This document shows positions 45,299 through 55,858 of a stretch of DNA of 64,000 bases, in pieces. The notes under the pieces were generated by a model that saw nothing but the letters and a program-made list of their open reading frames with translations, did no database searches and had not been told where the DNA came from. Position 1 is the stretch's first letter. Each line of letters begins with the position of its first letter. The stretch comes from Blastomussa wellsi. Its lineage: Eukaryota; Cnidaria; Anthozoa; Scleractinia; Plerogyridae. The position numbers were made by a program, and so were the translations under genes. The DNA lies in the NCBI GenBank assembly GCA_947652115.1, contig OX393565.1, positions 12,971,191-13,035,190 of the forward strand, in the 5' to 3' direction.

Positions 45299-45816
45299 CG
45301 CAACGCAAAGAACGCCAACACCCCAACTGCAAACACGCCAACAGTGACAGCAATTTTATTGTTTTGATGGCTGTCTGAGCCGGCCGCGGGCGTTGGTTCT
45401 TCTGTTTGCTCTGCGGGCTTTGGTGCTTTTTTACTTTCAGCTGTGACAGCGCTGTTTGGCGGGTTCGGTCTCCCGCCATCCATCTTTTGAAGTCCCACCT
45501 TTTTCGCACCCGTGTTTACCTCGTTGTTTATCCCTAGCTTCATGCCTTGCACCGCTTGTTTGAGATGGTTGTTATAACCGATTGTGCTTTCTGTGTTTAT
45601 CTCCATGTTCCCCGGCATCAACCACGCGCCGGGGCAAACAGCAAGGTTGAGCCGAACATTGGCCTCGTCAACGGCAAGTTCGTATCTTTGGACTGACTTG
45701 GCCAGGTCAGGCTGTCGGACTGCATCTTCCACCAAAACAAGGAATTCGCTCTGCGCCTCCTTTGTGCGTCCCCCATCGCCAAGGATGCTGCTGCGGACGT
45801 TTACTTGCGCACCCAA
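45295..45816 (-). pseudogene. Minor virion-type protein with C-terminal TM anchor, 5'-truncated
   Basis: Stop at 45295-45297. The frame is open leftward to 45888 with natural-looking sequence (VAESHGKYLGAQVNVRSS) but no ATG, then a TGA. At about 45.83-45.85 kb it runs into an antisense polymerase fragment, so its true 5' end is missing. The protein has an N-terminal structured part, CPGAWLMPGNMEINTES, a Pro/Ala/Glu-rich linker and a C-terminal hydrophobic helix (IAVTVGVFAVGVLAFFALR). Function is unknown; the tail anchor and its position among capsid genes suggest a virion or membrane role. Confidence 0.6.
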
Positions 45817-45827
45817 ATACTTCCCGT

Positions 45828-46260
45828 GAGATTCCGCAACCTGTCGTTGACGACGAAGATCATCCTGACGACTACATCCGCGAATTTGTCACGGTGGTCC
45901 TAAAAATTACGGCTACATCGCCGCCGCCGAAAAAGTCTGCTGCAAGATACGCGGTTTCACGCTCAATTACCGTGGTTCCAAGTCCTGAACTTTGCGACCA
46001 TGAAACGCAACGTCTTCCAAGAAATTCAGTATCCCTTGCCTAAACGCCGCAACATTCCCGTGACCAATCCTCACTTCTTCACCCGTGAACCCGCCACCAA
46101 ACGTCTCAAAGTGAGCCCGCGCACCAAACAGTACGGTCTGGTCTTTGACAAGCGCGTTGTCGACCCAGACACCTTCATGTCCTACCCTTACGGATACGGC
46201 GAGGACTGGGATTCACAAGATCAGACTAACGTAGATATTCTCATGGATCTTTGTTTGTAA
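45828..46260 (+). pseudogene. C-terminal fragment of a second family B DNA polymerase
   Basis: The plus frame reads DDEDHPDDYIREFV, then after a shift near 45893 KNYGYIAAAEKVCCKIRGF, then after another shift near 45986 an open frame from the in-frame ATG at 46000: RNIPVTNPHFFTREPATKRL, TKQYGLVFDKRVVDPDTF and SYPYGY, ending at TAA (46258-46260). This is the pattern of the C-terminal end of another Polinton-type polymerase and is clearly different from the end of the polymerase at 39 kb. It lies 86 bp from the right terminal repeat and reads towards it. I infer it is the last part of the original polymerase of the outer element or a captured piece of one. Confidence 0.65.
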
Positions 46261-46345
46261 GTCGGGCGCGGGATCACTCGGATCCCGTACACGCCCCGCA
46301 TTGTAACCTTATGGTAAAAACGAGAATATACGTTTTTTAAAAGTG

Positions 46346-46612
46346 CACTTCCGGTTGTCGTGTGATTTTTTCACTTCCGGTTTCAAAATCCAAAATGGCC
46401 GCCGGCAGATCTAAAATGGTGCCTACAGCATCCAAAAATCCAATATGGCGGCCTACAGCGCCTTTTTCCATTGTTTCTCGGCCAACCACAGGCCTTCTCT
46501 TCAGGCCGGCCATCTTAGATGACATCCGGTCTTCTCATTGGTCGAGAGCTGTCACATGATCTATATACTCGATTCTGATTGGATAAGTGCCATACAAGCG
46601 TGCTTTACTACT
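46346..46612 (-). repeat. Right terminal inverted repeat of the Polinton
   Basis: Reverse complement of 31636-31909 with about two dozen differences by eye, ending GCGTGCTTTACTACT. It has lost some motif copies present on the left: the inverted CCAAT is GGTTGGCCGAG here and AGCCAATCAG has become TCCAATCAG. ETS-like CACTTCCGG and YY1-like ATCCAATATGGCGGCC sites remain. Confidence 0.93.
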
Positions 46613-46618
46613 CTTTAT
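46613..46618. repeat. Right target-site duplication (CTTTAT)
   Basis: Exact copy of 31630-31635 directly after the terminal TACTACT. Confidence 0.93.
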
Positions 46619-47274
46619 AATAGTATGAATTCGTCGCTGTTGTGGTGTGATATTTCAACAGATTCGTGTGATGAAGAACGCCTAGAATCCACCATTCTGG
46701 AATCCAAACCTTCGCCTTGTTCGGTAGAATTCTTTGACGTTTTTTTTTGTTTTTTTCTGCTCTCGGAAGCCCAGGAAAGTATCAGAATTAGTAGCAGTAT
46801 TTAGTGTTTCGTTTGGCCGTTGTGACAATTTGTCACTTTCCATCAGCATTTCTACTTTGACTGACAGGTAACCAACTGGATGACTGTAAAAACTGTCACC
46901 CTAAATTTTATTTTTAAGAGACAAGAATAATGATAATGGTGTCATTCACTTAAGAAATATCGAAGGGTAAAGAAACAAACTATCATCCGTTTAAAGTTGT
47001 TCGGGAATTCTTAAACTTCAATCTCAATCTTAAAGATCAACCTATAAGTGAAGCAGGATTTTAACTAGGAACTCAGCACTATGAACCAAGCCAGAATTTA
47101 AGTCTGCAAGCTAACCAGAGTGAAAGCTGACCACCAGCAAACCAGAGTAAAAGTTATTAAACTGGAAGCAGATGGTCTCTATTGTGTAGTGATAAGTATA
47201 TTATATTATATTTTATTATATATATAGCGACAATTTTAGGTAATAAACCTTGCAAATAGAATTCTATATCTGCT
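46619..47274. other. Host flank, no gene recognised
   Basis: AT-rich, with a short TA-rich run near 47200-47225. A 60-codon frame from 46624 ends at 46803 and has no recognisable feature, so I do not call it. Confidence 0.5.
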
Positions 47275-47348
47275 ATATTTTCACATGTGAGAAAAGCGAT
47301 ACGTCCAATCAGCTTCGCGTATAGCTTTCTTCACATGTGAAAAATATA
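47275..47348. repeat. Short foldback with TCACATGTGA tips
   Basis: ATATTTTCACATGTGAGAAAAGC pairs with GCTTTCTTCACATGTGAAAAATAT around a ~27-bp centre. Confidence 0.6.
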
Positions 47349-47387
47349 ACCAATCAGCATCAAGAGTAGAACGACCTAACCAATCAG
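47305..47387 (+). promoter_or_regulatory. Cluster of three CCAATCAG boxes
   Basis: CCAATCAG occurs at 47305-47312, 47350-47357 and 47380-47387, spaced 45 and 30 bp. Regularly spaced CCAAT boxes are typical NF-Y promoter sites. No downstream coding exon was identified, so this is a candidate promoter only. Confidence 0.35.
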
Positions 47388-47972
47388 AGCGCGGGAATTC
47401 AAATGGTTTCCAACGAGGTTGTGAAAACAACACGCTACAAGTTTGTAAGCTCTCGAAGACAGTTTATGTTTTGGCTACAAATTTTGTACTTTTGAGAACT
47501 TTATGGAAAGGAAAGCCATCAGAAACACGCAAAGCAAAACCTTAAGAACACAGTTATGATATGGGAATGCAAAAATCATTCTCCAGGCGGAGCGAAGACA
47601 AACTAAATGTCGATCAGGGAAAGCCAAGAAATGAAAGACTTTCATTGTAGCTTTGATACAACGCAGCCGTGGACGTTCTAAGAAAATTCAAGCACTCTTG
47701 GGAACACCAGGGTAAAGTAAATATTTCACTTTTGAATATGGATTTACGTCGTAACTTGTTGTTAATGACTCCTTGTGTTATCATAACTTTTGCTCAAAAA
47801 TTCGCCAGTTGATTTGCGCGCAGTAGTTGATTCACTTATGGCGACGTTTCTCGATGCGATAGCAAAAGCTTTTCTTTTAAAAAGTATCAACATAGTGTGT
47901 TTTATACGCTATTTAAATAAAATTCTTGCTTACGATGGCTTGTCGTCGCCGTAATTTTTCTTTCCTATTTAA

Positions 47973-49278
47973 GGTGGATCGTACCAGTTTTTCGTACGTG
48001 GGAAGTCTGGTGACGAGCGCGCGCCTCACGCGCGAGATTTAAAGCTGAAAATTTCAAAACAAATATGGCGGCGCGTGTGTTAATACATGCAGGGTTGCTT
48101 TTGTCCTGTTTATCAGAGATTGGATCAACAAGAAAGTTGTTCTTTGAGCGTCGGTTCTTGGACAATTCGATATGCGTCAGAAATTTTTTTTTCGGAACTC
48201 AATGCCCGACTTACAAAGTTAAAATTCCCGATTGTGCTGCGATCGATCCTGTCGCAAAGATCTTAAAACTGAAGCGGTTAATTCCTACTCCCGATTCAGT
48301 CCCGGCCTCGTCACAAAGGTTGTTTTACTGCCAAAAGGCGAGTTTCAAAACTAACAAATCTCACAAGGGCAAGACAAGCAAAAACAAGCACTTCGAAAAA
48401 AAAACAACCGCGAAGAATGAGAACAAATATTTCGTGAAGTGCTTCCACAATGAAGATCGACATCCAACCATGTGTCGAGTTGATTTCACTTATCGTTTCT
48501 GACAGCTTCGTGTTCAACAAAATATGGCAAATCAAACGAAAGTTTGAAAGGAAATCGTTGAAAGGTAGGCCAAACGTTCAATAAAACAGTTAACGAAACA
48601 ACTACTAACTAATTTCACGGCAGCGAAGTCGAGATTCTCGAAGATGATCCTCAAAGTAGTGTCGAAGACGGCGGTAAGTGCGTGGTCGCGCGTGTATGAA
48701 CGCGAATAGGTCAGCGGTAGTCAAAACTGAGCATGAGTAAATGCCAGTCATATAAAGTCAAGATTTTGAAGTCCGTGACGACGCGCGTGGATATTGTTGA
48801 ACTCGCGAAGGCTTTTCCGAGAGAACAAGCCCGGTGACCCTATTTTTTTATTGTTTCAATGTCTTCCCCTTACTGAGAGGAAACGTCAGACGTAATTTTA
48901 AAAAATTCTACGAAAGGAATTTTTCTCTACTCACAAATTGCCTTTTTTCACGTTTATAAAAAAATCCGCTTCGTAGAATTTTGTTAAAATTATTATACAG
49001 TTTCCTTTTCAAATGCCAAAAGTTATAACGTGAAAAAAATTGGGGGTCACAAGGTTGGTTTTCAAGTTTTATGCACCAGAAGCTGAAAAGTAGGTCCGAA
49101 TAATCATCAAATACCGTTACCATGGTGACAACTGATGACGAAATACTTGTTATTTTTGGTCAAGAACATAATATGGAATTGAATCATACGAGCATTTTGT
49201 TATGGCCATGGACTAATATTTTGCTCTTTTCTTCCAAAGTTTAGACAGTCAAAAACCAGAAAACTGGTACCATCCACC
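47973..49278. mobile_element. TTAA-flanked DNA element, 1.3 kb, 19-bp terminal inverted repeats
   Basis: The tips GGTGGATCGTACCAGTTTT and, reversed, GGTGGATGGTACCAGTTTT match at 18 of 19 positions and are flanked on both sides by TTAA (47969-47972, 49279-49282). TTAA duplications are typical of piggyBac and Kolobok superfamilies. No transposase was seen, so it is non-autonomous. A 145-codon frame lies inside, and a small hairpin (AATTCTACGAA...TTCGTAGAATT) lies at about 48904-48983. Confidence 0.7.
48065..48502 (+). CDS. 145-aa frame carried in the TTAA element, possible secreted protein
   Basis: ATG at 48065 in the context AATATGG; stop TGA at 48500-48502. The first ~20 residues (MAARVLIHAGLLLSCLSEIG) resemble a signal peptide. 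The rest has a Lys-rich region (KTNKSHKGKTSKNKHFEKK) and cysteines scattered through it. I do not recognise it and see no catalytic motif. It is the only sizeable ATG-started frame in the TTAA element. It could be a captured host exon, a small element-encoded protein, or chance. Confidence 0.4.
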   Translation: MAARVLIHAGLLLSCLSEIGSTRKLFFERRFLDNSICVRNFFFGTQCPTYKVKIPDCAAIDPVAKILKLKRLIPTPDSVPASSQRLFYCQKASFKTNKSHKGKTSKNKHFEKKTTAKNENKYFVKCFHNEDRHPTMCRVDFTYRF

Positions 49279-49420
49279 TTAAAAGAGATCTCGCTTGGAA
49301 AGCCATCAGAATGCATTTGCAGCTTTGTTTTCCTCGCGCTGCCTTTAACTCTTTGATTATAGACTAGAAAAATCGCTTTAAGTTTACAATGGTTGAGTAC
49401 TCGTTATATATAATAAACAA

Positions 49421-49570
49421 ATTACAGCATAGAAAGTGCTTTGTACGGATTATTATTCACTCGTCGCAAAACTTCGGAAAACTCACTCGTTCGCTGCGCT
49501 CACTCGTTCGTTTTCCAAAGTTTTGCAACTCGTGAATAAAAATCCGTACGTCGCACTTTCTATGAAGTAA
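49421..49570. repeat. Foldback element (~150 bp)
   Basis: ATTACAGCATAGAAAGTGC at the left pairs with GCACTTTCTATGAAGTAAT at the right, and the arms continue with CAAAACTT/AAGTTTTG and ACTCGTTCG repeats. MITE-like. Confidence 0.7.
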
Positions 49571-49585
49571 TCTATATATATTCGG

Positions 49586-49674
49586 TCTGTAATCATATGA
49601 GTACAATTAACAAAATCGGCCAACCGCAAGGCGGGAGTCAAATTTAATTTGTTAATCACGAGTATAATTACAGA
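49586..49674. repeat. Foldback element (~90 bp)
   Basis: TCTGTAATCATATGAGTACAA pairs with the reverse complement of AGTATAATTACAGA, with a central CCGCAAGGCGGG. It abuts the next foldback. Confidence 0.6.
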
Positions 49675-49822
49675 CAGAATTGGATGACACAATGTCCTGT
49701 TACCAATTAATCATAACCATTACAATTTCCGGTTTAGATAATGTCTCTACTGGAAATTGGAAATTATAATTGTTACGATTGATTGGTAACAGGACATTGT
49801 GTCGTCCAATTCTGTCTGTAAT
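49668..49822. repeat. Foldback element (~155 bp)
   Basis: ATTACAGACAGAATTGGATG and ACAATGTCCTGTTACCAAT pair with CATTGTGTCGTCCAATTCTG and ATTGGTAACAGGACATTGT. The arms are nearly perfect for ~55 bp. It overlaps the tip of the previous foldback, so the two may form one compound element. Confidence 0.75.
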
Positions 49823-50920
49823 CAAACTCTAACTTGATAGGATTTTTTGGGGGGAGTTGGTATAATTTGGGACACCCATTGCACACTCTCTATTACTTTA
49901 AATCTGGAGTACCCACTGGGATACTATACAGTTACATACAAAGTGTAGGATTAAAACGCAGATGAGGTCCTGGAGATATATTTTAGGGGAGCTGGTGACA
50001 AGTGAAAATACAAGACAGTAATTTTATTTTGAGTTTGTTGTTCCATTATGCCCAAACGGTTGTGCTGAACAGCATTAATTAGGGAGTTTCCTCCTCTACA
50101 ATATGGTTAAACAAGCTAGGTTGCTGCATAGAAAGCAGCCTTCCCTGAATTTCAATCACTCCTTGTAAAAAGGGATTCATATTCACAATCGTCCAGCTGC
50201 ACGAGACAACTAAATGAATCTTGACTACCAACTTGAAGGATGGAGAAAACATTGTAAAACTTTCAAGCAAAGCCTCCCTATGATTTTTTAACAACCAAAT
50301 GTACATATAGGTCAATATTTTCATCTTTAACTTTAAGGGAGAGACCCCTAGCCACAAAATGGTTGCTATGATCAATGACTTCTAACCATCATATCGTCGG
50401 TTCAATCAATCCTGGGTTGGTTTTTTACCATGCTTCTACTGGAGGCTGTTTTCACTTTTGGCAGTTGTGACCATACTTGGAAAGTCATGTGACCAGAACA
50501 CAACAATGCGAAAAACCAAGAAAACATCAACAATTAGTTTATATCCAGATTCAAAATCCGTAGTATGGATTTGTTGAAAGCAGTTCATAATAACAAAATG
50601 TCTATGAGGTCATATCTTTTTAACTAACACAATCCTAAACACATTGATACTACAAACTCTGCATCTGATTTGCACTCTATCTATTGGCTTTGGTTTTTCA
50701 CATTTTTTTCTATTCTGGTCATGTCACTTTGACTTTCCAAATATGATCAAACCTGCCAAAAGTGAAAGTGTAGAACAGCAGGATCAAAAGGGAACCCAAG
50801 ATATGATGGTTAGACCACGGCGAGCATTGTCTCAAGTTAAACCTCACCTAAGTTAGATTTAGTCACATGAAAAACTAGACTAGACTATCCACTAGATAAC
50901 AATTCATCCAGTGGATAGCA
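49823..50920. other. No gene or clear structure seen
   Basis: AT-rich sequence. Frames in this stretch (for example the minus frame 50079-50375) have no recognisable domain and no support. Confidence 0.5.
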
Positions 50921-51455
50921 TTATCCACCATTTGAACGATTACACCGATCTGAGAATGGAGAACCTAAAAAAACCATACCCTACCCTACCTACCAACAGT
51001 CACGCCTTCGGCACGAGTCTCACGCCTGTGGGCTGAAAACTTCAATCTCATGAATACGAACCAAATTCCCACACCTGTATGGAAAATGTGAGCTGTGATA
51101 GCTCCAATTCTAAATAACTTATTTTAGAAACATGGGTAAACTCCAAACAATACGAGAAACGAAAACTTTATGCAAAATGAATTATGATTATCCACCATTT
51201 GAACGATTACACCGATCTGAGAATGGAGAACCTAAAAAAACCATACCCTACCCTACCTATCAACAGTCACGCCTTCGGCACGAGTCTCACGCCTGTGGGC
51301 TGAAAACTTCAATCTCATGAATACGAACCAAATTCCCACACCTGTATGGAAAATGTGAGCTGTGATAGCTCCAATTCTAAATACCGGTAACTTACTTTAG
51401 AAACATGGGTAAACTCCAAACAATACGAGAAACGAAAATTTTATGCAAAATGAAT
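50921..51455. repeat. 267-bp tandem duplication, two copies
   Basis: TTATCCACCATTTGAACGAT begins both copies (50921 and 51188). They stay almost identical through GCCTTCGGCACGAGTCTCAC and ACATGGGTAAACTCCAAACA up to TTATGCAAAATGAAT. The second copy has a small CCGG insertion. The high identity points to a recent duplication. Confidence 0.85.
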
Positions 51456-52584
51456 AAAGGGCAATTCTTTTCCATGAGATTTCTGATTGTTGAAAGAAAA
51501 CAAATTGGGGACGAGTCACTAATCTTGTTCCCAAGGCTGCAATCCTTTTGGTCTGGTTTGGTTTGTCATCGGAAACCTGCGTACCTTTTCGTCCATATTC
51601 AGAAATGTTCGGAAATCATGACATCTTCAGAATTCAAGGCAGGGTAAAAGGTCTCGTGCCTCTGGATAAGAAAATGTTGGCAAGTATACCTATCCCACAG
51701 CATATACCTTTCAGGCCCAGATATAGGAGTACCACCCCTCACCCTCATCCCACCCCTCCCCCCCAGATAAAATTTGTAAGTGAATTACAGCAATACTTTT
51801 ATATCAAGACGTTTGGAGTAAGCAGAATTAAAAAGCTCCAAAGGTCAAGCTTTATATGGCTAAAACAAAATCATTATTACAACACTCACGATTGATAAGC
51901 ATAACTTACTCTCATAGTCCAGCAAGCTGCCTAAGTTCCGTGCAAGACAAATAATTATGAGTTCCTTTGTCGCCTATGATTTCTTAAATCAGCTTTTCAG
52001 TTTGTTTAATGATTTTACGGATTGGCCACACCATTTTAAACTTAGTTTTCCAAAATATTGTGTATGATCGAACTAGCATGAAGGCACATCTTCCACTGAG
52101 GTATATTTTAAGGCACAACAGGCCGAACACGAATAGCCGCTGATTGTAACTGCTGGAAGGCTCTTACAGTAAATTGTTTCCTTCGAGAGGTGGTGTTGAT
52201 GTGCATTACAAGACGTTTTCGCATGTGTCTTGAAACCCCGGTTAAAACGTAAAAAATATTCTCTCGCTTGTTTAATATTGCTCTTTAATATTGTTCTTTC
52301 AAAATTGCTATATAGAACACCAGAATAAAAAGCTGAATCTGGACACCAGGCCATGTATTATTAGTAAAGGGCAAAATAATTGGGAGCTCCGCTTTTAGGC
52401 TTGGCTAAATCTATATATTATATAATGTCACTATGTAATTTAATTCAATTTAAATAAGGGATAAATACAGCTGTTGTTGTTGTTGTACTGTAGGTTGACA
52501 ATGTAACGTAAGTAATTAAGTAATGTAGTGAGTTTTAAATAGGTAATATAATGTGCTGTAACGAAGTTTTTTTTGTATAAATCA
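51456..52584. other. No gene or clear structure seen
   Basis: AT-rich, with a short ACCCCTCACCCTCATCCC stretch near 51735. No supported gene. Confidence 0.5.
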
Positions 52585-53255
52585 ATAAAAAAATCAATAT
52601 TAACTGATAATCGATGGGAATCGATCATTCAACTACATTGATTATCAACATCAATCGATAATTGATGGGAATCAATCAAATAACATAATAGATTGTTATC
52701 AACACGCAATATCAATAGTAATCAAACATTTCAATTGCCAATTTCATCCAGTACTGACGCCCTCCTGGAATAACTTTCACATGGAAGATTTTGAGGTGGA
52801 CGTGGGTGAGTGCAGAGACATAACGAAAGAAGAAATAACAATAAGCTTAATTGTGTTATAACGACGACTGCGTCCCAGGTCAGTTGAATATTTGGAATGA
52901 ACTCAAAGCTAAATCGATCAAGTTTGTACAACTGACAATGAGATATGTTAATTGTCTGAATTTTTTGTGCTGTTTTTCATGGAGCCATATCGACGAACAA
53001 TTTTCAAACTTTGCTAATAATATAAGATCTTTGCTAATATAATATACGATCTGCCTACACTCCTGCCTACACTCCTGGAGGTACAGAGACATGAATTGAG
53101 TTAAAATTAATTGATGGCAATCAATGAAGTTTGCAACCACTTAAGAGTGATTATCGATTGATCATCGATTGGCCAATGCCAATCGATGTTAACCAACATT
53201 AATTAATCGATTGTCATTGCATGATTTTCTGATCATCGATTTTCATCAATTGTTC
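52585..53255. repeat. Paired clusters of ATCGAT-type motifs
   Basis: At 52585-52735 and again at 53095-53255, motifs such as AATCGATGGGAATCGATCA, AATTGATGGGAATCAATCA and ATCGATTGGCCAATGCC recur every ~20-40 bp in both orientations. The two clusters are roughly inverted relative to each other, as would be the degenerate ends of an old element, but I could not fix borders. Confidence 0.35.
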
Positions 53256-53319
53256 AGGTCCTGTACAAATACACTAAAATAAATTCAAGGAATACATTAA
53301 CCCATCATCAATGGAATAC

Positions 53320-53575
53320 TGCCCTTGAGGAAGACAAGTTGATGTAGTCTTCTTAGACATTTCCAAAGCCTTCAACAAAGTAAATCACTCACAGTTTTGT
53401 TGCAAAAGCTGTGCAAATTAGGGATTACTGGCTAATTATTACAATGGTGTGAAAGTTATTTAAACAATCGTTGGCAGAGAGTCGTGCTGGATGGTATTAT
53501 CTTCTTCCTGGTCTGATGCCTCAAGTCCCTTGGGGCTCTTTATTTGGACCTTCATTTTTTGGGGTTAGCAACAGC
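53320..53575 (+). pseudogene. Reverse transcriptase relic of a LINE-type retrotransposon
   Basis: One frame gives VDVVFLDISKAFNKVNH, the classic first catalytic block of non-LTR reverse transcriptases with Asn in place of the usual Asp in the AFDK position. After a frameshift another frame gives LNNRWQRVVLDG, and then a damaged PQ-x-GS-x-GP block follows. Frameshifts and stops throughout show it is dead. Only ~85 codons remain. Confidence 0.75.
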
Positions 53576-53892
53576 GCTACATTTGACTACGTTATATCCA
53601 AGGCAAAATGCTTCAAGTAAAAAAATCAACAACATTATCACTGAAGTGAAAGCAACAGTGCTACATTTTAATACTCAAAAATAACGTACTCTCTTACCTT
53701 AATTCTTTGCCCTGAAGTGAGCATTTTAAAAGCCTCTCATCTGGTCAGCTCTGGTGTATTCGATTTACACTACTTGGAGTATCTTGTGCATGAAGTAAAC
53801 CAGTTGAAATAACTTGGAGAGCGATCAGTCTGGGGCCCCAGACCGTCATTCTCCAGGAAACTAAAAGGCAAACCTTGATAGCACTAGGGCCA

Positions 53893-53981
53893 CAAGTGGT
53901 GGACAGCAAAACAGAAAGAATATAAAAATGTGGTGGTGAACAGCAAGTGGCGGACAGCAAAACAGAAAGAATATAAAAATG
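53893..53981. repeat. 51-bp tandem duplication
   Basis: CAAGTGGTGGACAGCAAAAC through ATATAAAAATG at 53893-53930 is repeated at 53944-53981 with one difference (TGG to CGG), separated by 13 bp. Confidence 0.8.
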
Positions 53982-54500
53982 AATACCACTTATGCCACAA
54001 AAGAATAAAGACTAAAACAGTAAAAAATTCAACTGCATCACATTCTGTCTTCCTTGTATGTTTTCATCATTGTCAAAACTGTCAAGTTTTGAAACGATAT
54101 TCAAGAAACAGTTTACAGTGATTTCACTGGAGCAAATGTCCCCAAGAATCGCCTTAACTGTGCATGTCTGAAACTTTTCCATTGTGACATACTGGATTCC
54201 ATTCCATGTGATTGGTTATGGTTGGTGTATGGTTAAGTGTAATCTTATTGCATTGCTGTAACTTGTGATACTGGATATATTTAAATTATCTTTAGCTAGT
54301 TTCTCAGTGATCTCTTTCGTTTTGCACTGTGCAAATTTAAAATGCAGTACTGAAACTCTGGGATGTAAACAACAAAGGCGTGGCTGACCAGGGTCCTTTA
54401 ATTTCTAGCTAACATTTACATACTGGTATTACGAAAATAACACAAATATATTGAAATAAATATGCTGAAAACTTTGTATGACACAACAAAAGTCATGTAC

Positions 54501-54547
54501 ATCCACACACCTATGGTTTTATCCACACACCTATGGTTTTATCCACA
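54501..54547. repeat. 20-bp tandem repeat, 2.3 copies
   Basis: ATCCACACACCTATGGTTTT occurs twice in a row, followed by a partial third copy. Confidence 0.85.
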
Positions 54548-55698
54548 TAGAACCCAAAAAGACTTGATTGCGAAGCTGAGGGTACTTGTACCTTTAGAAA
54601 GTCCTTGAATGATGAGGTCCATACATGAAAAACTGAAGATGAGCTGTATTACGCTCTTGAAAACACCTCCCTGATGATATCAAGAACAGTTCTAACCTAG
54701 CTTCTTTCAATTGGACACTCAAGGAAATAACATCATAATTACTAATACATGGTTAAGGCTCCTACTATTGTTTCATTGAAATATGACTTTAATTTTTTCT
54801 TTATGAGACCAAATAACTGTCTTTATTTCAAAAGGTCGCATTTTTATGCTACCTACCCAGAGTACTGGTAAACTGACTTTCATAGTAAAAAAGACTGCAT
54901 GGCCTCCCCTCACTACCCCACAAGGACGGTGACTTCCCTAAGGCAATGTTGAGAATTGGCCATGCCACACACACCAAGGCTACGGTAGATGTTTGTCAAC
55001 ATGGGTACTGTAGAGGGTGGATAGAAATGAACAAGAAGCAAAAAGAACATGTACAGATCTGTGAGAAAATAACATACATACATGTAATTAAGCTGAAGTT
55101 TGGTTGGATTAGAAAACCAAACTAGTTTGCAATCATGTTGACCTGGTATTGGTGGTTTTCACTGTCACGCTATCAAAAACTAACTTCAAAACAATTCAAC
55201 TACAGAAGCTTAGTATTTCAGTGAGTGTAGATGATAACTAAATAAAACATTTCTCCAAGTCTCAGGCCTGTGCGGTGTCCCATTCTCGAGTTATTTGCTG
55301 AAATGTTCCACGCAAATTTACAACGCTTAGTATGGAGACACCATATTTGTGTCCTACCGAGGGGCACAAATATGGCCGCCGTGATGCACGCGAAACCATC
55401 TGGAATTCAGTTGTGCTATAAGAGCGACTACTTTTGACTCATGAACTATTATACTTACACATAAACACCACTTATTATATCTGAAATGTTCAAACATCTG
55501 AAAATCGAAAGCATAGGCTTTTTCTAAACAAAACAGTTTTGTCACGGATCTCAGCTTCATATTACATACGGCCGAGAACTCACATATGCAAGATGCTCTG
55601 TTTTCAAAACGAAGGGTACTATCGAGCTGAAAATTTGCAAAAAGATATATTTTTATTTAGCCTTAGCAGGCCCAGCGAATTTTGATTTCAGAATTTTA
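54548..55698. other. No gene recognised
   Basis: A small hairpin of ACCATATTTGTG and CACAAATATGGCC lies at about 55340-55375. Otherwise no supported feature. Confidence 0.5.
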
Positions 55699-55744
55699 TG
55701 ACGTCACATGAAAACCAAGAATAAATCATTTTCATGTGACGTCA
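55699..55744. promoter_or_regulatory. Palindrome with two CRE sites
   Basis: TGACGTCACATGAAAA and its exact reverse complement TTTTCATGTGACGTCA are separated by 14 bp. Each contains the palindromic CRE TGACGTCA. It lies ~900 bp beyond the 3' end of the TMEM229-type gene, so a regulatory role is open. Confidence 0.4.
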
Positions 55745-55749
55745 CACCA

Positions 55750-55858
55750 GCCATGTTGGTGGACTAGAACAATACACTTTCTCTCCTTTGGGAACTAAAC
55801 TCTATTTTTATGCAAATGTTGTGCAACAGTTTTGTATTGTTTAGTCCACCAACATGGC
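55750..55858. repeat. Foldback element (~110 bp)
   Basis: GCCATGTTGGTGGACTAGAA pairs with TTTAGTCCACCAACATGGC, and AACAATACA with TGTATTGTT. MITE-like. Confidence 0.75.

Larger units (their letters stand above)
31636..46612. mobile_element. Complete, decayed, composite Maverick/Polinton element (14,977 bp)
   Basis: The boundaries are fixed by inverted terminal repeats starting AGTAGTAAAGCACGC (left) and ending GCGTGCTTTACTACT (right), plus the 6-bp duplication CTTTAT. Inside lie the four Polinton hallmark genes: protein-primed DNA polymerase B, DDE integrase, FtsK/A32-like ATPase and double-jelly-roll-type major capsid protein. Numerous small accessory genes accompany them. No adenovirus-type maturation protease was recognised. 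Frameshifts or stops interrupt polymerase, integrase, capsid and several smaller genes, so the copy looks non-functional. Duplicated gene segments show it is a mosaic. The two terminal repeats differ at roughly one site in eleven by eye, which suggests an old insertion if they were identical at arrival. Confidence 0.95.

Noticed and set aside
47973..49278. An autonomous piggyBac transposon
   Set aside because: TTAA and terminal repeats are present but no DDD transposase frame exists in the 1.3 kb.
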